Position numbers and translations under genes: made by a program | Shown here: in pieces, positions 46,001-57,317 of the stretch | How the letters are laid out: every line of letters begins with the position of its first letter | Numbering within the stretch: position 1 is the first letter of the stretch | Notes under the pieces: model-generated | Databases searched by the model: none | The model's input: only the letters and a program-made list of their open reading frames with translations | What the model was told of the DNA's origin: nothing | Origin: Lolium rigidum | Lineage: Eukaryota > Streptophyta > Magnoliopsida > Poales > Poaceae | Length of the DNA stretch: 64,000 bases | NCBI RefSeq assembly: GCF_022539505.1 | Contig: NC_061511.1 | Location: 37,995,144 to 38,059,143, forward strand | Direction: 5' to 3'

Positions 46001-47889
46001 ATACACACGAGCGGACTTCGCATGATCCGGCCAAGTTTGGTAACTGTGGGGATTGACAAGAAGCAAGAGAGGCGTATAAGAACGAAGAGAGAGAAATAGG
46101 TCCATTACATACTCATTAAACTAAATGAAAATATTATATATTCAAAAAAATTATGCTCCCTTCCCAAAAATATTAGTACTGCTACTAGGTATGGGGTAAG
46201 ACCTGCCAACATAAAGCTATTTCTTTTACTTCGGTATCCACCATTTTTTTAGTCAACAATCTTTGTTGGATGTCATAGAATGTAGATCACTCAAATTAAA
46301 TCCTAGAGACAGAGAATGAACCAAGTTTGAAGTACATACAGGTGGCTCTAACCATCGTTACAAGTTTGAATTAATTACAAGTAGGTGAAACAAGGAACTT
46401 GAGGGCTTGCCTTTTTAGAATTAATCATGTTCGTCATGAATAGGAGAAAATATGATCACCCTGGTCGATGGTGGCACATAAGAGAAGTGTAATCGTAAAT
46501 AATTCGCTCAAGATTTGAGCTTTTGTTTATCCCGATGCAACGCACGGGCATTTTAACTAGTACTACTACTTAAAAGATACGAACGTGTTCCGTCATCAGA
46601 CGGTACGTTGTTTCGTCGTCCAACTCCCTTCCTGCGATTCTCCGCAAAACCAAAACCAACGGGAAAAAAAACGCGAGGAAACAACTCCTGTAATTCCGTT
46701 GCTCGCCTCCTTACCCCGCCGCCCTCGTGGTCAAGCAGGCCTGCAGTCCGGACACCGCTCCCGGGAATCAATCCCCATCTGCACTTAGGAATCCTCCTCC
46801 GCCGCCGACGCATGGAGAACAGGGGTACAAGTTGTAGGCTGTTGCGGTGAAGGAGGAGGCTGGGGAGTACTCGGAGTATGGCGCGTGCACGCGCTGTCGA
46901 AGACGTATCGATGCGTCTCCCTGTCCAGCGGCGACGAGCGGATCGGCGAGGCGGCGACGACGGCGACCACGCGCTCAAGGACCCGTGTCCCTGCCTCTAT
47001 CGACCTCGTCCGAGTTGCCACGCCCCAGCGCCACCTCCTCCTCCAACGCCGGCGGTCGAGGAGGAGCGCTCAGACATACTCCCAACACGGTTAGCTCTCG
47101 ACTCATAATTATTATCAGGTAATTATCTCTGGAAATCACACGCAAACTGCTCCCTCCAGCGTCATCCCTCTCATGCGTGCACTCCTCCACCTGGTCTGTT
47201 CATGAGTCGACTGCACTGGACCGGGATCCATGCTCTTAGACCCCCCTTCAGTTAATCGCAGTTTCAAACTTCACTCATTTTTCATTGATGCATTTTATGC
47301 CCGGTTCCATCTTCATCCAGAATTGTATGTTTAGAAAACACGGCTTTGTAATTCGATCAGTAATTGTGTAAAGAGCCATTGGTAAATTGCATGCTATGTT
47401 AAGTTATTGTTATTTAGGTATGGTGTTTGTAGGTTGTAGTCAGACCAATTATTATTTAGACAATTTGTTCAATTTTAAGAGCATGCAGGTTATTCCTAGC
47501 GATGCATCATTTGAATCCTCTCAAATTCTGAAGGTATTCATTGTTATGCCCTGCCTTAACTATTCACTCTAGATCATTCTAGCATAGTGAGATAGCTTCC
47601 CTTAGACGTTGAGAAGATTTACAAGTTGGAAGACTTAGTATGCTTAAGGTAACAATTCTGTTATTATTGCGTGATAGATGCTGCGCGTGTTCTCCAGATA
47701 AAATTCAGTTTGTTTGTGACTTGACATAACTGATAATATCATTACATGTGGTGCTGAGATAGATTAAGTCATGTGTATGAATGTTATTCGTAGCCTCGCA
47801 GGGTTCTAGCACAGTTGAAAAATATACCAAAAGTAATTTAGCTACCAGAGGCCTGGGTAAAGAAATAAAGATTAAGGTAGATGCCTTCT

Positions 47890-49256
47890 GAATGGGCAGC
47901 TACCTAAGTTCCATACCGGCCTAACCCTCCCCGACCTAATCCTCCCCCAGGTGGCGGCGCCGCGCCACTCCGGGGAGCCCCTCCTCACCGGCCCTCCGGT
48001 CCCCTCCAGCCCCTCCCTCCCCTCGCCGCCGCCGGAGGTATCGTCGGGCAAAGCCCGCGTGGCATGGCGACGGCGGGGGTTTCAGCTGGTCGCGACCCTG
48101 GGGGTGGGGGCGGCGCTCCTGATCCCTTTTGTGGTGGTGGTGGTGCGCGGCGTAGGTGGCCGGAAGGCGAGGCGGCGGTGGCGTGGCCAGATCTTGGCCC
48201 TTGGGGCTTGGAGGCGGCCGTGTCTACTGCGCCTTCTCCTCCGCGCGATGGGCTGCTCCGCCCACATCACATGGGAGCCGGGGTGGCGGCCCCGGGCATG
48301 GCGGCGGCGACCTCCTCTCCGAAGGTGGACGGCCTCGGTGGGATCTGGGGTTGGGGATCTTGGGAGCCCACACAGATCTCCGGCGGTGAAGATACAGTTG
48401 ATGACGATCTTAGGTGATGGGGCAGCCGGTGAAAACCGCGCTTCGCTCTCGGTCTTGGCGGACGATGGCGGCGTCGCTTGGCGTCGTTACCTTGTCAAAG
48501 GCATCGCCTTTGCTTGTCTCGTCACTACACTCGGCGAGTTGGAGATGTGCGACTGCCGGTGAAAATCGTGCTCCGACCCTGGTCATGGCGAGTGATGGCG
48601 ACATTATGCGTCATTACCTTCTTGAAGGCATTGCCGTCGCAACCTGCATCTGCCCACTCGTGTTGCTCCGGGGGAAACCCTAGATCTGGGTCTCCCGGAT
48701 CGGACGATGGCGGCGCTACCTGCGTCGTTCTACCTCATTGATGGCGCATGTTGGAGCAGCTGCTGGATGTTGGCGGATGTTGGTGGAGTGGTATTCATCT
48801 ACCACATTGATGGCGCTGAGTCTCGGTGGCATGGTGCTGCAGGGTATCGACGACGTATGCGGGATGATGTATGCGTGCAGGATGGTGGAGCGTCTGGCGT
48901 CATGGTGGCATCGACGACATGTCTTACAAGGTTAATGTGATGATCTCTCTTGAAGATGGGGTCGAGGAAGACGGCAGTAGCAACTTCTGTGGCGTGTGCG
49001 TTGGCGTGCGTTGAGAGTCTGCTTGACTTGATGTGCTTCTCACCTGCTATTGGGTGGTTTGGGAAAACATTTAGTTTTTTAGATGATGTGAGTTGGTGTA
49101 TTGTCACCCCTTCATCCCAATGTTGGTTTAGCGAGGTTGGCTTCGAGGTTGATCTTTTGTATTACTCTTATAAGGTGTTGTGAATAATCTAATAAAAAAG
49201 CCGTGTGTATTCCTTGAATGCAGAAGCTGGGATGATATTTACCCATTTCGAAAAAA
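47890..49256 (+). mobile_element. Retroposon (LINE-mobilised, non-autonomous) with 14-bp TSD
   Basis: It is flanked by the perfect direct repeat GGTAGATGCCTTCT (47876-47889 and 49257-49270). It ends in a short A-rich tail (CATTTCGAAAAAA), preceded by AATCTAATAAAAAAGCCG. The GC-rich 5' half has an open frame (47951-48562) of low complexity without a known domain. Repeated GCCGGTGAAAA.CG.GCT words occur at 48428 and 48556. No RT is present. Confidence 0.78.
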
Positions 49257-49591
49257 GGTAGATGCCTTCTTGAAGGTGACTGCTAAGATTGCTCTCGGCT
49301 TGTATGCCCATTGCCCACAACCATTCTGAAGCTATTACGATGGCTTTGTTCAGGCTATGAAGCTGCTGAATTATAGCCTTAATTGAAAGGATTTAATTTG
49401 GCCATTGTAATTTTTCACAACCCAGATACATTACAGAGTGAGAGTCTTATAATGGTGACGGATGCATCGTCATAGGATAAAAGTTTATAATACAATTCAC
49501 AAGCGATAGGTTTAATATTGATAACTCTCTCAGGTGCTAATAAAAAACTTATCACTTGTAATAGTTCCCTACCTGAATATTTTCATTAAAA

Positions 49592-49753
49592 CATGTCAAG
49601 TTCTTTGCCGTAATTTTTCATGCAGACAAATCGGAATAACATGGATGAAATACTGCTTTCTCTGTCCGACATGTCAAGTTCTTTGTGGTAAACTGTCATG
49701 CAGACAAATCAGAATACTATGGATGAAACAGTGATTTCTCTGACCGTTCCACT
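49592..49753 (+). repeat. Tandem duplication of about 81 bp in outer Helitron
   Basis: ACATGTCAAGTTCTTTG ... TGCAGACAAATC.GAATA.CATGGATGAAA.. occurs twice in succession. Confidence 0.75.
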
Positions 49754-50245
49754 AATATTAATATCATTACGGAGTTCAATCTTACAAGTTACAAGATCAT
49801 ATTTTATCCTTATCAATATATGTAATTTTAAGGGGTATACAATGTTCATTACTTGCTACTCTTTCTGTCTGTTTCACCAATGTATGTCTCATTCTGATTC
49901 CTTCTTAGTGCAAGCGCGATGCTGAGAAGGATGACAACGTAGTTGAGTATCAACAACGAGTAAAAGGTAAAGTGTCGTCGGCTACCCGGCGAGTTCACCA
50001 GAGGGGAGTTCAGCTGCGAAGATTCAAGTATTGGGAAATGTACCCATCCGATGAAATAATGGTGCTAAATAGCATGTGGTTTCTTGAAAGTAAAAACACA
50101 TTCGTTTTGTATTCGGCAAGAGAGTTGATAGACAATCTGAGAGGGAGGAATATATCAACATGAGAGAACAAAAAAGTAATATCTAAATTAATGGTTTTAT
50201 ACATCTTATTATTCTCCAGTGGCAACGCCACGGGCATCTTACTAG

Positions 50246-52402
50246 TAATTCAATAAAGTGCTATGCTTGCCCGAAAAAAAAGAGCAGTGGCCGGCGGAGA
50301 GTTGTCCTTAAGGTAGACAGTGTGTTAACAATTAACACATCTCAATTTGTGGTCAATTCTTATAGGCCAGAGCATTGAACGAAATATATTGTTTGAGATA
50401 TAAAGAATTCAAATTTCCAAGTTCAACTAGTTACAACAAAATTCCAAGGCAGAACGTTTCACCAAAACATGCTGGTTCTCCCTCTGTTTGCAAAATGCAA
50501 GAGAGAGATGGATAAAGATGTGACTCGTAAAAAAAAATCAAACAGGAAATGTGATCGCTAATGATAGTGATAATGACATAGATGTCATCCACAGACTGAA
50601 AAGTCATGATATATTTGTAAAAGATGATATAGTAGCCCCAGATGTCTACCACTTCCTGTGTAATGTCCATATCCAATCTAGAATAGAAAGGCTCGAACGC
50701 GGTGAACTTCATGTGCCTAGAACTTTCTGTTGAGCAAGGAAAACGACATCCTCCAACTTGAATAGCCATGTTCAGTTATATAAACCTTAACAGAAAAAAT
50801 ATGCACTTAACCTGTCAACAGGTATCCTGTTTCAGATCGAAGTTAGCAACTGGATGAATAACCAAAACTATGTTGAAAGCAATTTCCCCAAATATGATGT
50901 CTCTCGGGCCCAAATTTTGGTTCGCTGCGAACAAAAACGGCTGCTGTTCAGAGACAAAACGACGGAGTCAAAAGATGGCGCTCACCGGTGCACTTGTTCA
51001 AAGAAGACCAGATAATCGCACCTCATCTTGCACCAGCTCCGGATGCACGCATGCTCAACCACCGAAACAGACACGCATGGCAGGATTAGGGGACAGCTTA
51101 ATCATTGCACCTCTTAACAGATGCTCCAAGATAATTATAGAAAAAAATTCAGAATCATTCCAGTTCAGTGGTTGCATTGCAGGTGTATATGGACCATGCC
51201 TGAAAGGAGCATTTCTTGGTTGGTTGGTTGATTAACAGAATGAAAGCTGCAGCAGAACAAGAACAAATTTGATAGGCCTTTAACAGAAGAGCATTCCACC
51301 GTGGTTGATTGACAGATTACCTTCTCAGCTGCATCGAAGGAGCAGTATAAAAGATGGTAAAAAATGGACAAATTCAGCTGCGGTAACTTGCTATGGCTTA
51401 CTTACACAAGGACATGATGAAATGAATATGGATAGATGAAATGAACATGGATCTGTCAACTTTCAAACAACAAAGAACATCCAGTGAATCTCATCACTAA
51501 TAACAAAGAAATCATCCACAAAGTCGTGGTCTTTTTGCAAGAGATAGATGGTACTAACTTAAGAAGCTGGAGACTCACCTTTGGCTACTTTCCAAAAGAA
51601 AAAAAGCTGGGGACTGAAATAGAAAATATCCATGACAAGGAAGTTCTATTGACCCCTTCAACATCCCAAACATCAGGCCACATTGAATTGAATGAATCAA
51701 AGACAAGACAATCAAACATATAATTTGATAACAGAACAATCCATCAACTAAGTGCCAAGAGACAGTAAAAGATGGACGAATTCAGCTGCTGCAACTTGCT
51801 AACATCAGGACAGTGATGTGGGGTGATTGGTAAGTACAACAACAGTGGCATACATTTCAGGATAATAAGCAAAATATCTTGTTTCAGATATGTGATCAAG
51901 AGAAACAATTAATATGCTAAAAGATCTGCAGACAATAAGAACATCTAAATTTCGTCTGGGCAGATGAAATGAATATGGATGTGTTGACTTGTGAGCAATA
52001 CAGAACATGCAGGGAATCCAACGAACCTTGAAATTATCCGCAGACATGGTATTTTTTAAGAGAAATGACACCCCCTCCATTCCATAATCTTTCTTAGTTG
52101 GGATTTGGGAACTGGAGCAGAACATGAGGGCACATTGAATTGAATTGAATTGAATCAAGGACAATCAAACATATCATTTGCTACCAACAAAACACTTCAT
52201 GGTCTCCGTGGCAAATGCTCAATCTTGGAATCACAGTGGATATGTTCTTCCCTGCAACTAATATAGCAGATGCTGCTGCTTCCTATGTACAACACCAATT
52301 CTGTTCTACAAATCGTCGTGTGTCTTTCTTCTAATAAGTACATAAAACCAGATGAAACAGAAGCAATCAACAACCTTTCCCGCGGCGCGGCACCGTTTTG
52401 GA
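50246..52402. other. Intergenic DNA 3' of the RING gene, with diverged local duplications
   Basis: No gene recognised. Two related blocks (about 51340-51560 and 51755-52050) share TTCAGCTGC.G.AACTTGCTA and GATGAAATGAATATGGAT. Weak relatives lie near 50540 and in the peroxidase 3' flank. The 3'UTR of the RING gene should lie at the right edge of this interval. Confidence 0.45.
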
Positions 52403-53557
52403 CTATCTCTGCACCATGGCGTCGGCGTGGCCATCTTCCAACCTCCAGCTCATGCTCCGGCTCCTCGAGCCCTGGCTGAACACGGCGGAATGATCCGACC
52501 CCTCATTTATCTCATCGGGCCTCATTTGCGCAGAGGAGGCCTGAGAGCTCGACGAACTCCCACGGCCAAAGCACGCAAACATGTTGCGGAAAACGCGTCT
52601 GATGGCGCTGGTCTCCGTTGATCGGCTCTGCCGCGAGCCCCACGAGATCCTCCGGGGAGCGCCGCCATTGTTGAAACCGCCGTCCATCTCCGTGTACACG
52701 ACCGGGAGCTCCCTCTCCTCGGGCCGCCTCCCGCCTGCGAACCTCCCCACGGCAAACCCGCCTCCCGGCAGCCTCCAGATGGTGAGCCCGACCGTCGTCT
52801 CCTCCTCGGTCGGGTGAGAGCGAGCTGGGTCGGTGGGCATGGAGTCGGTGGGCATCTCGTGGCGGCAGACAGGGCAGGAGTTGCGGAGCTGCAGCCAGGG
52901 CAGGATGCATCCCTCGTGGTAGATGTGCTTGCAGGGCATCTCCCGGGCCTCGGCGCCGACCTCGAAGGGCTCCTTGCAGACGGCGCAGTGGCAGTCGGCG
53001 CGGACGTGGGCGGCGGCGATGGGGACCGTGGGCATGGAGTCCACGGCCGCCTTGGAGGCCGGCGGGGTCTCGCGGGCGCGCGTCACGGCGCCCGCCTCGA
53101 TCTGGGCGAGCTGGCCGAGCAGCCGCTCGAAGCCGGACCCCATGAGGAAGTCGGACATGGTCTCGGGCAGCGGGCGCAGGCCCGAGCCCGCCCCGTCGTC
53201 GTAGAAGAGCTCGAAGCTGCTGCCGGCGAGCGCGGCGTCGGCGTCGGCGTCGCCCGCCGCGGAGCGGCGCAGCACGATGACCGGGTTGAACGGCGCGGCG
53301 GAGGAGGCGGAGGCGGTGGAGGAGGCGTTGCGGCGGCTGCGGCGGAGGCGCAGGTCGTTGGCGTGGTGCGCGCGCGGGCGGCGGAGGTAGGGGTTGGAGG
53401 TGGCGCGGGTTGGAGGCGGCGCCGTCATCTCCTCGAGGAACCCGCCGCCGCAGCCCGGGCACGCGACGTCCGGCGCCGCCGCGGCGCGCACGAAGCGGTC
53501 GCAGCTGTAGCACCAGTAGGAGGCCGGCGCCGCGGTGGCGGCGGGGGAGGTGTCCAT
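52403..53557 (-). CDS. RING-H2 E3 ubiquitin ligase, RDUF1/RDUF2 type (DUF1117)
   Basis: This predicts a cytosolic E3 ligase transferring ubiquitin from E2 to targets. Family members in Arabidopsis act in ABA and drought responses. It is an intronless frame of 384 residues from the ATG at 53557; the frame stays open further upstream (to 53824), but only this start gives the conserved N-terminus. The N-terminal zinc ribbon reads YWCYSCDRFV...CPGCGGGFLEEM (C16, C19, C33, C36). The RING-H2 has C191, C194, C209, H211, H214, C217, C228, C231 with CKHIYHEGCILPWLQLRNSC between. The C-terminal DUF1117 block is VGLTIWRLPGGGFAVGRFAG, ELPVVYTEMDGG and RRVFRNMFACFGR. A serine-rich tail follows. Alanine- and arginine-rich linkers reflect GC-rich grass coding DNA. 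No defects are seen. Confidence 0.93.
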   Translation of the reverse strand: MDTSPAATAAPASYWCYSCDRFVRAAAAPDVACPGCGGGFLEEMTAPPPTRATSNPYLRRPRAHHANDLRLRRSRRNASSTASASSAAPFNPVIVLRRSAAGDADADAALAGSSFELFYDDGAGSGLRPLPETMSDFLMGSGFERLLGQLAQIEAGAVTRARETPPASKAAVDSMPTVPIAAAHVRADCHCAVCKEPFEVGAEAREMPCKHIYHEGCILPWLQLRNSCPVCRHEMPTDSMPTDPARSHPTEEETTVGLTIWRLPGGGFAVGRFAGGRRPEERELPVVYTEMDGGFNNGGAPRRISWGSRQSRSTETSAIRRVFRNMFACFGRGSSSSSQASSAQMRPDEINEGSDHSAVFSQGSRSRSMSWRLEDGHADAMVQR

Positions 53558-54430
53558 GGACTGACCGACGGGGTCAGATCTGGCCGGGAGAAGCAGCCGC
53601 AAGAAGGGAACTTTCTTGCTCCGCCTTGTCCAGGCGGTCGGGTCAGAGCGCCGCGACAGACGGATCCGGCGACCTGCTCGTCGACAGATCCCGATGCAGC
53701 AGCTGCGGTGGCGGCGGCGGGGGCGGCGGAGGAGGAGAGGGGGGAGGAAAGGTGAGAGCTTTGGGGCCGGCGGGGAAAGGAATGGAGGAGATGGTGGGTG
53801 GGAGCGAGAGGTTTTAACCGGCAAAGAAAGAAATCAATCAAAGCGCGTGGAAACGGAAATGGCGAGGAAAGCGTAGTATTAATTGGGGAATGAGAATGGC
53901 GTGTCTCCACTATCCCATCGGATCCGACGCGACGGCTTCCTCTACTCTCCTTCTTGGTTTTGTTTGCTTTCATCGCCATTTGGTGTGGTTTCACACGCTA
54001 ATCTGCCGGCCGGCCGGGTCTACGAGCACACACGCAATTCCTGGCGAATTCGTACACAAGAAGAGTAGATGTCCGACTCGTTTTTTCGGTGGAAAGGTTT
54101 TCTTGTCTGCTCCTTGTTAAACCAGCACGGCACACGTACAAGGAAAAACCTGCCGGGGTTAAGCAACTATGTCGTACAGAAGAACGATCAGTCACAGAAG
54201 ATTTTATTCTTTTGTATCACTGAAAGACAATCGGAAGCAATGGTGATCTTCGAAAAACCCTCACCAAGAGCAAACAAGAGGGGGGCATCACCGATATCTC
54301 CTCGCAATATATATACGTTGCAACATACATTTCCGGTTGCACATGTAGACAGAAAATGCTCCGAAGAGTTGTGATTCTTGTTAGGCTAGGAGTTGCATCT
54401 AAAATAGGGAGGCATCGCAAATATCCATGT
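53558..54430 (-). promoter_or_regulatory. Upstream region of the RING gene
   Basis: GC-rich 5'UTR-like DNA to about 53800, then unique-looking DNA. No clear TATA box was seen, and no gene is recognised on either strand. Confidence 0.4.
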
Positions 54431-55150
54431 CCAATTTTTTTAATAGGGGGTGGGTCCAGAAGAGCCGAGAGCTTGATTCATAACCGGTTGAGGTACGGCT
54501 TACAGAAAGAGCTCTCATAAACGAGAAATGCAATCTGGTCCAACTCCTTCTCCAGCGTAGCAAGGCTCGTTGTAGTCAAGCTCTATGTCATCAAGGACAT
54601 AACCACTTGGTGCATGGAGCTGGGAGCTAACTACGCCAATACCATGGGGCCTCCTAAGTGGCTTTATAGCCTGGAGGTTTTAGAAGACTTGAAGCAGACG
54701 GCCGGAAGAGAGAACCGTCTACGTCACTTGAGGTTGGAGGGGCCACCTTTCGACCATACAGAACGCCGACGAAAACAACGTTGTGAGGAACCTCCCGCGA
54801 GAGGCAGACATGCTCCCCTGCTGCATATGCAGAAGCCAACGGGTGAAGCCCACATAACTCATCCTTCCTCGTCACCATGACGAGCGTGAGAGGAGTAGCA
54901 GCTACTCCAACATTGGCCGCCTGATCCACAAAATGCAGGTTTATTTTGGAGATCTTTGTTTCCCCCCGGCGCCACGCATGCGGCTTCGACTGCCGGAGCA
55001 CTGCGAGGTAGAGGAGAGAAACGAGTCACCACTAGATCCAACTGTAAGGATCTGACGCCTCCCTCCCGGCAAAGACGCCATACGCCATAGAGGACAAACT
55101 ATTAACCCTAAAACTACTCTATCTACTCCGGCTGGCTATTCCAGGCGAGA
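54430..55150 (-). other. Possible decayed retroposed sequence
   Basis: Read on the minus strand it is moderately GC-rich, starts near GCCTGGAATAGCCAGCCGG and ends in a short A run (CTATTAAAAAAATT) near 54432. Frames are interrupted and no domain is recognised. No TSD was found. Confidence 0.25.
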
Positions 55151-55565
55151 GTGCATCGGAGTGGCCCAACCGATGGTGGTTGACTCTAAAAGTACCGTTG
55201 ACGTGTAAGGGAGTGGGGGGAGTAAATGTTGAACTATTTTTTCATTTGTCCAATTAAGTACCAGATTGCGGTTGAGAGTGGTTCAATCCTTGCATCATAT
55301 AACCGGTGATTGCATTTTTTATGTTGACGACATTATTGCATCATCATTTCCCTTCCAGCGTATCACGAAAAAGAAACTCATCACGTTTCAGCAACGCCAT
55401 GAAGCAACAAAGCTATGTACATTATATGTGTGCAAGAAATCTCCATCAGTGAGAACAAACCATTGAGAGGGAAAATTTATATGCTCAACATGAATGCAAT
55501 ATTTACGGTAGACAACCCGAGTGATTGCAGCATGCCACCATTTTTCTTGCACACACAAGAATGTG

Positions 55566-55795
55566 TAGCATGTCGTTATTAAAAGTGCAATCGTATATGG
55601 ACAAACCTTCATTTCAGAGCACTCGCTTCCGATGAATCTGGCCCAACGGATCCCTATTGGCACCTCATGTGCAGCATGTCGTTATTAAAAATGCAATCTT
55701 AAATGGATAAAACTTCATTTCACAACACCGACCCTCGCCACCCTGAGCTCGCTGGCGATGAATCTGGCTCAACAGATCCCTATCGGCACCTCACA
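55566..55795. repeat. Tandem duplication of about 110 bp
   Basis: AGCATGTCGTTATTAAAA.TGCAATC ... GATGAATCTGGC.CAAC.GATCCCTAT.GGCACCTCA occurs at 55566-55670 and 55673-55795, the second copy with a short insertion. Confidence 0.75.
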
Positions 55796-56592
55796 GGGCC
55801 ACCTCGGATCCATTTCCCTCGGTCCGCCGAATCTCTCGAGGCTCGAGCTCTGTATCCTCATGTTTATGAACCATTCTCGTTTTCTTTGCAACAAAGTGGA
55901 AGGTGGATGTTTGCACCTGTCAAGCAGCTGATGATTTTGACATATGTGCTTCAGGTTTGGGCCCTTTGAAGCTGGCAGTTCAAATTTCTGCCGCCCGTAG
56001 AAAGTTTGAAGGATGCTTGTCTTCTAGCAGTACACAACAAAAACAAAACAAAACCCTACACTATTTACAAGAACGCTCCATGTGGGGATGCTTGGGTTAA
56101 TCCGCCGAATAAAGTGGCTTTCCCAAATCGAGACAGAGACAAAAGATTAAGAAATGGATAAGCATCCAGGTAGGATTAGGCAAAGCCAATTAGCAACACG
56201 CTAGAGTGGGAGGCAGGTAGCACCACCGGGAAGACGGAGGAGTCAAAGTCAAGGCGAGCACGCTACAAGTCCGGCCTGCCAACCGGCCGTCAGCGGCGAT
56301 GACCGACGGCGACGCGCCGAGTGACGCGGCTGCCGCGGGATTATGGTTGCTAGATGACTTGAATACCCCTAGGTTTGGATGCTCCTTCTCTGAGTTGACC
56401 AGTCGTTTAACCTAAGCAAAAGAATTGGTGCTGGAGTAGTACTGTAAATCTCTGTACATCGATTAGGAAGTATATTATGCATGTGGTTTAACCGCCCATC
56501 AAGCCGCGGTGCCGGTGGTATCATCTCGTTTTTTGAGCTGGCATATCCAACGTTCAAAAGCTTGCTACACCTACGTGTTTAAACTTTACGTA
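55796..56592. other. No gene recognised
   Basis: Mixed unique-looking DNA with a GC-rich patch at 56270-56340. Short frames only, no domain, no terminal repeats. Confidence 0.4.
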
Positions 56593-56771
56593 CTCCCTCC
56601 ATTTAGAAGAAAAAAACTCAACTTGATCTAAATACATGCATATCTAAATCTATTTTACTATGTAGAATTGTAGATACATGCAAATCTAAAAAAAAGTTGA
56701 TAAATCCTTTTTAATTGGAAAAAGTATTATAATTTTAAACTAAAACTCTGATACATATTATGAATCGGAGG
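56593..56771. mobile_element. Degenerate Stowaway MITE
   Basis: Starts CTCCCTCCATTTAGAAG after TA and ends near ATGAATCGGAGG. AT-rich inside, ends imperfectly complementary. Confidence 0.5.
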
Positions 56772-57174
56772 AAACAATGTATCTTCTTTCTTCAATCATC
56801 ACGTCCGTGCGGCCATCCAAAAGGATGTGATATGTTTCAGTTGTTGGCAAAGTTTATTTTCGCGTCACGATTTACTTTGAGAGTTGAAGCCTTTTGTGTG
56901 CCATTTATCGAAGTAATTTCTATTTTGTATTTCCTACTCCGCAAATGGTTTGAATAACGATTCGATGGCAGGTGTGCACATGTAGAAACACGGTCGGGAT
57001 AGCATTTAGCAAAACATGAAGACAATGAAACATGAAGGAAAAAACTGAACAAATTTTTTAACACTAGAATAATTAAAGAATAAAATTGTTTCTTTCCCCA
57101 TCTTAGAACGTCTTATATTAGTTGGTAACGGGCATAGCTTGTGCAAAAAAAGGGGTGTTTGGAAATTTGATGAT

Positions 57175-57317
57175 GTAGTCTCTTTCTTCTATACTAGTTA
57201 TCCTAGATTCAGATGTATCTATACATAATATGTATTTAGTTTATATTAGTTGTCAAATTTTTGAATGTCTGTATACATAATTTATGTTTAAATACATCCA
57301 AGTTAGCGACAACTAAT
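57175..57317. mobile_element. Degenerate MITE fragment
   Basis: Starts CTCTTTCTTCTATACTAGTT and contains AGATGTATCTATACATAA and its inverse, a Stowaway-like internal pattern. The ends are eroded. Confidence 0.35.

Larger units (their letters stand above)
39229..46560 (+). mobile_element. Inner Helitron, non-autonomous, about 7.3 kb
   Basis: The 5' end TCTATACTACTTAA follows an A. An alternative start with the same sequence is at 39255. The 3' end GCAACGCACGGGCATTTTAACTAG at 46560 is followed by T, with a subterminal CCCG...CGGG hairpin. The inside is mostly AT-rich with a GC-rich block (39440-39610, repeats of GCCCTGCCCTCAGCCGTCGCC type) and several exon-like islands, as in Helitrons that capture gene fragments. 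No Rep/helicase was found. Confidence 0.68.
39220..50245 (+). mobile_element. Outer Helitron, interrupted near its 5' end by a second Helitron
   Basis: The proposed 5' end TCTCTACTA (39220-39228, after host A) is separated by the nested Helitron from TACTACTACTTAAAAGATACG (46561 on). The 3' end is ...ACGGGCATCTTACTAG at 50245, followed by host T. A short hairpin GTGGC AAC GCCAC lies about 15 bp before the CTAG end. A/T target, TC start, CTAG end and subterminal hairpin are the Helitron hallmarks. No Rep/helicase coding region was recognised, so it is non-autonomous. Confidence 0.65.

Noticed and set aside
47951..48562. 203-codon open frame
   Set aside because: Lies in the GC-rich part of a retroposon with TSD. 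Low complexity, several overlapping frames, no domain.
39220..50245. Full autonomous Helitron with Rep/helicase
   Set aside because: No Rep (HUH) or helicase motifs were found in any frame between the ends.
50480..50530. Short similarity to the last CAP-H exon (CACATCTTTATCC..TCTCTCTTGCAT on the minus strand)
   Set aside because: Only about 45 bp, with no continuation on either side. Too short to call a CAP-H pseudogene.
52512..53513. 333-codon minus-strand frame overlapping the RING gene
   Set aside because: Alternative register of the same GC-rich gene, Arg-rich and without motifs. The 384-residue frame carries the zinc ribbon, RING-H2 and DUF1117.
52814..53755. 313-codon plus-strand open frame opposite the RING gene
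   Set aside because: It is exactly antisense to the RDUF-type CDS, GC-rich, with Gly/Arg/Ala low complexity and no domain. It is a composition shadow.
53558..53824. N-terminal extension of the RING frame to an upstream ATG
   Set aside because: Residues encoded upstream of 53557 are Pro/Arg-rich and unlike the family, whose proteins begin just before the YWCYSC zinc ribbon.
55566..55795. Possible CRISPR-like or satellite array
   Set aside because: Only two units; a simple tandem duplication in a plant genome. No CRISPR array is expected or seen anywhere in the window.
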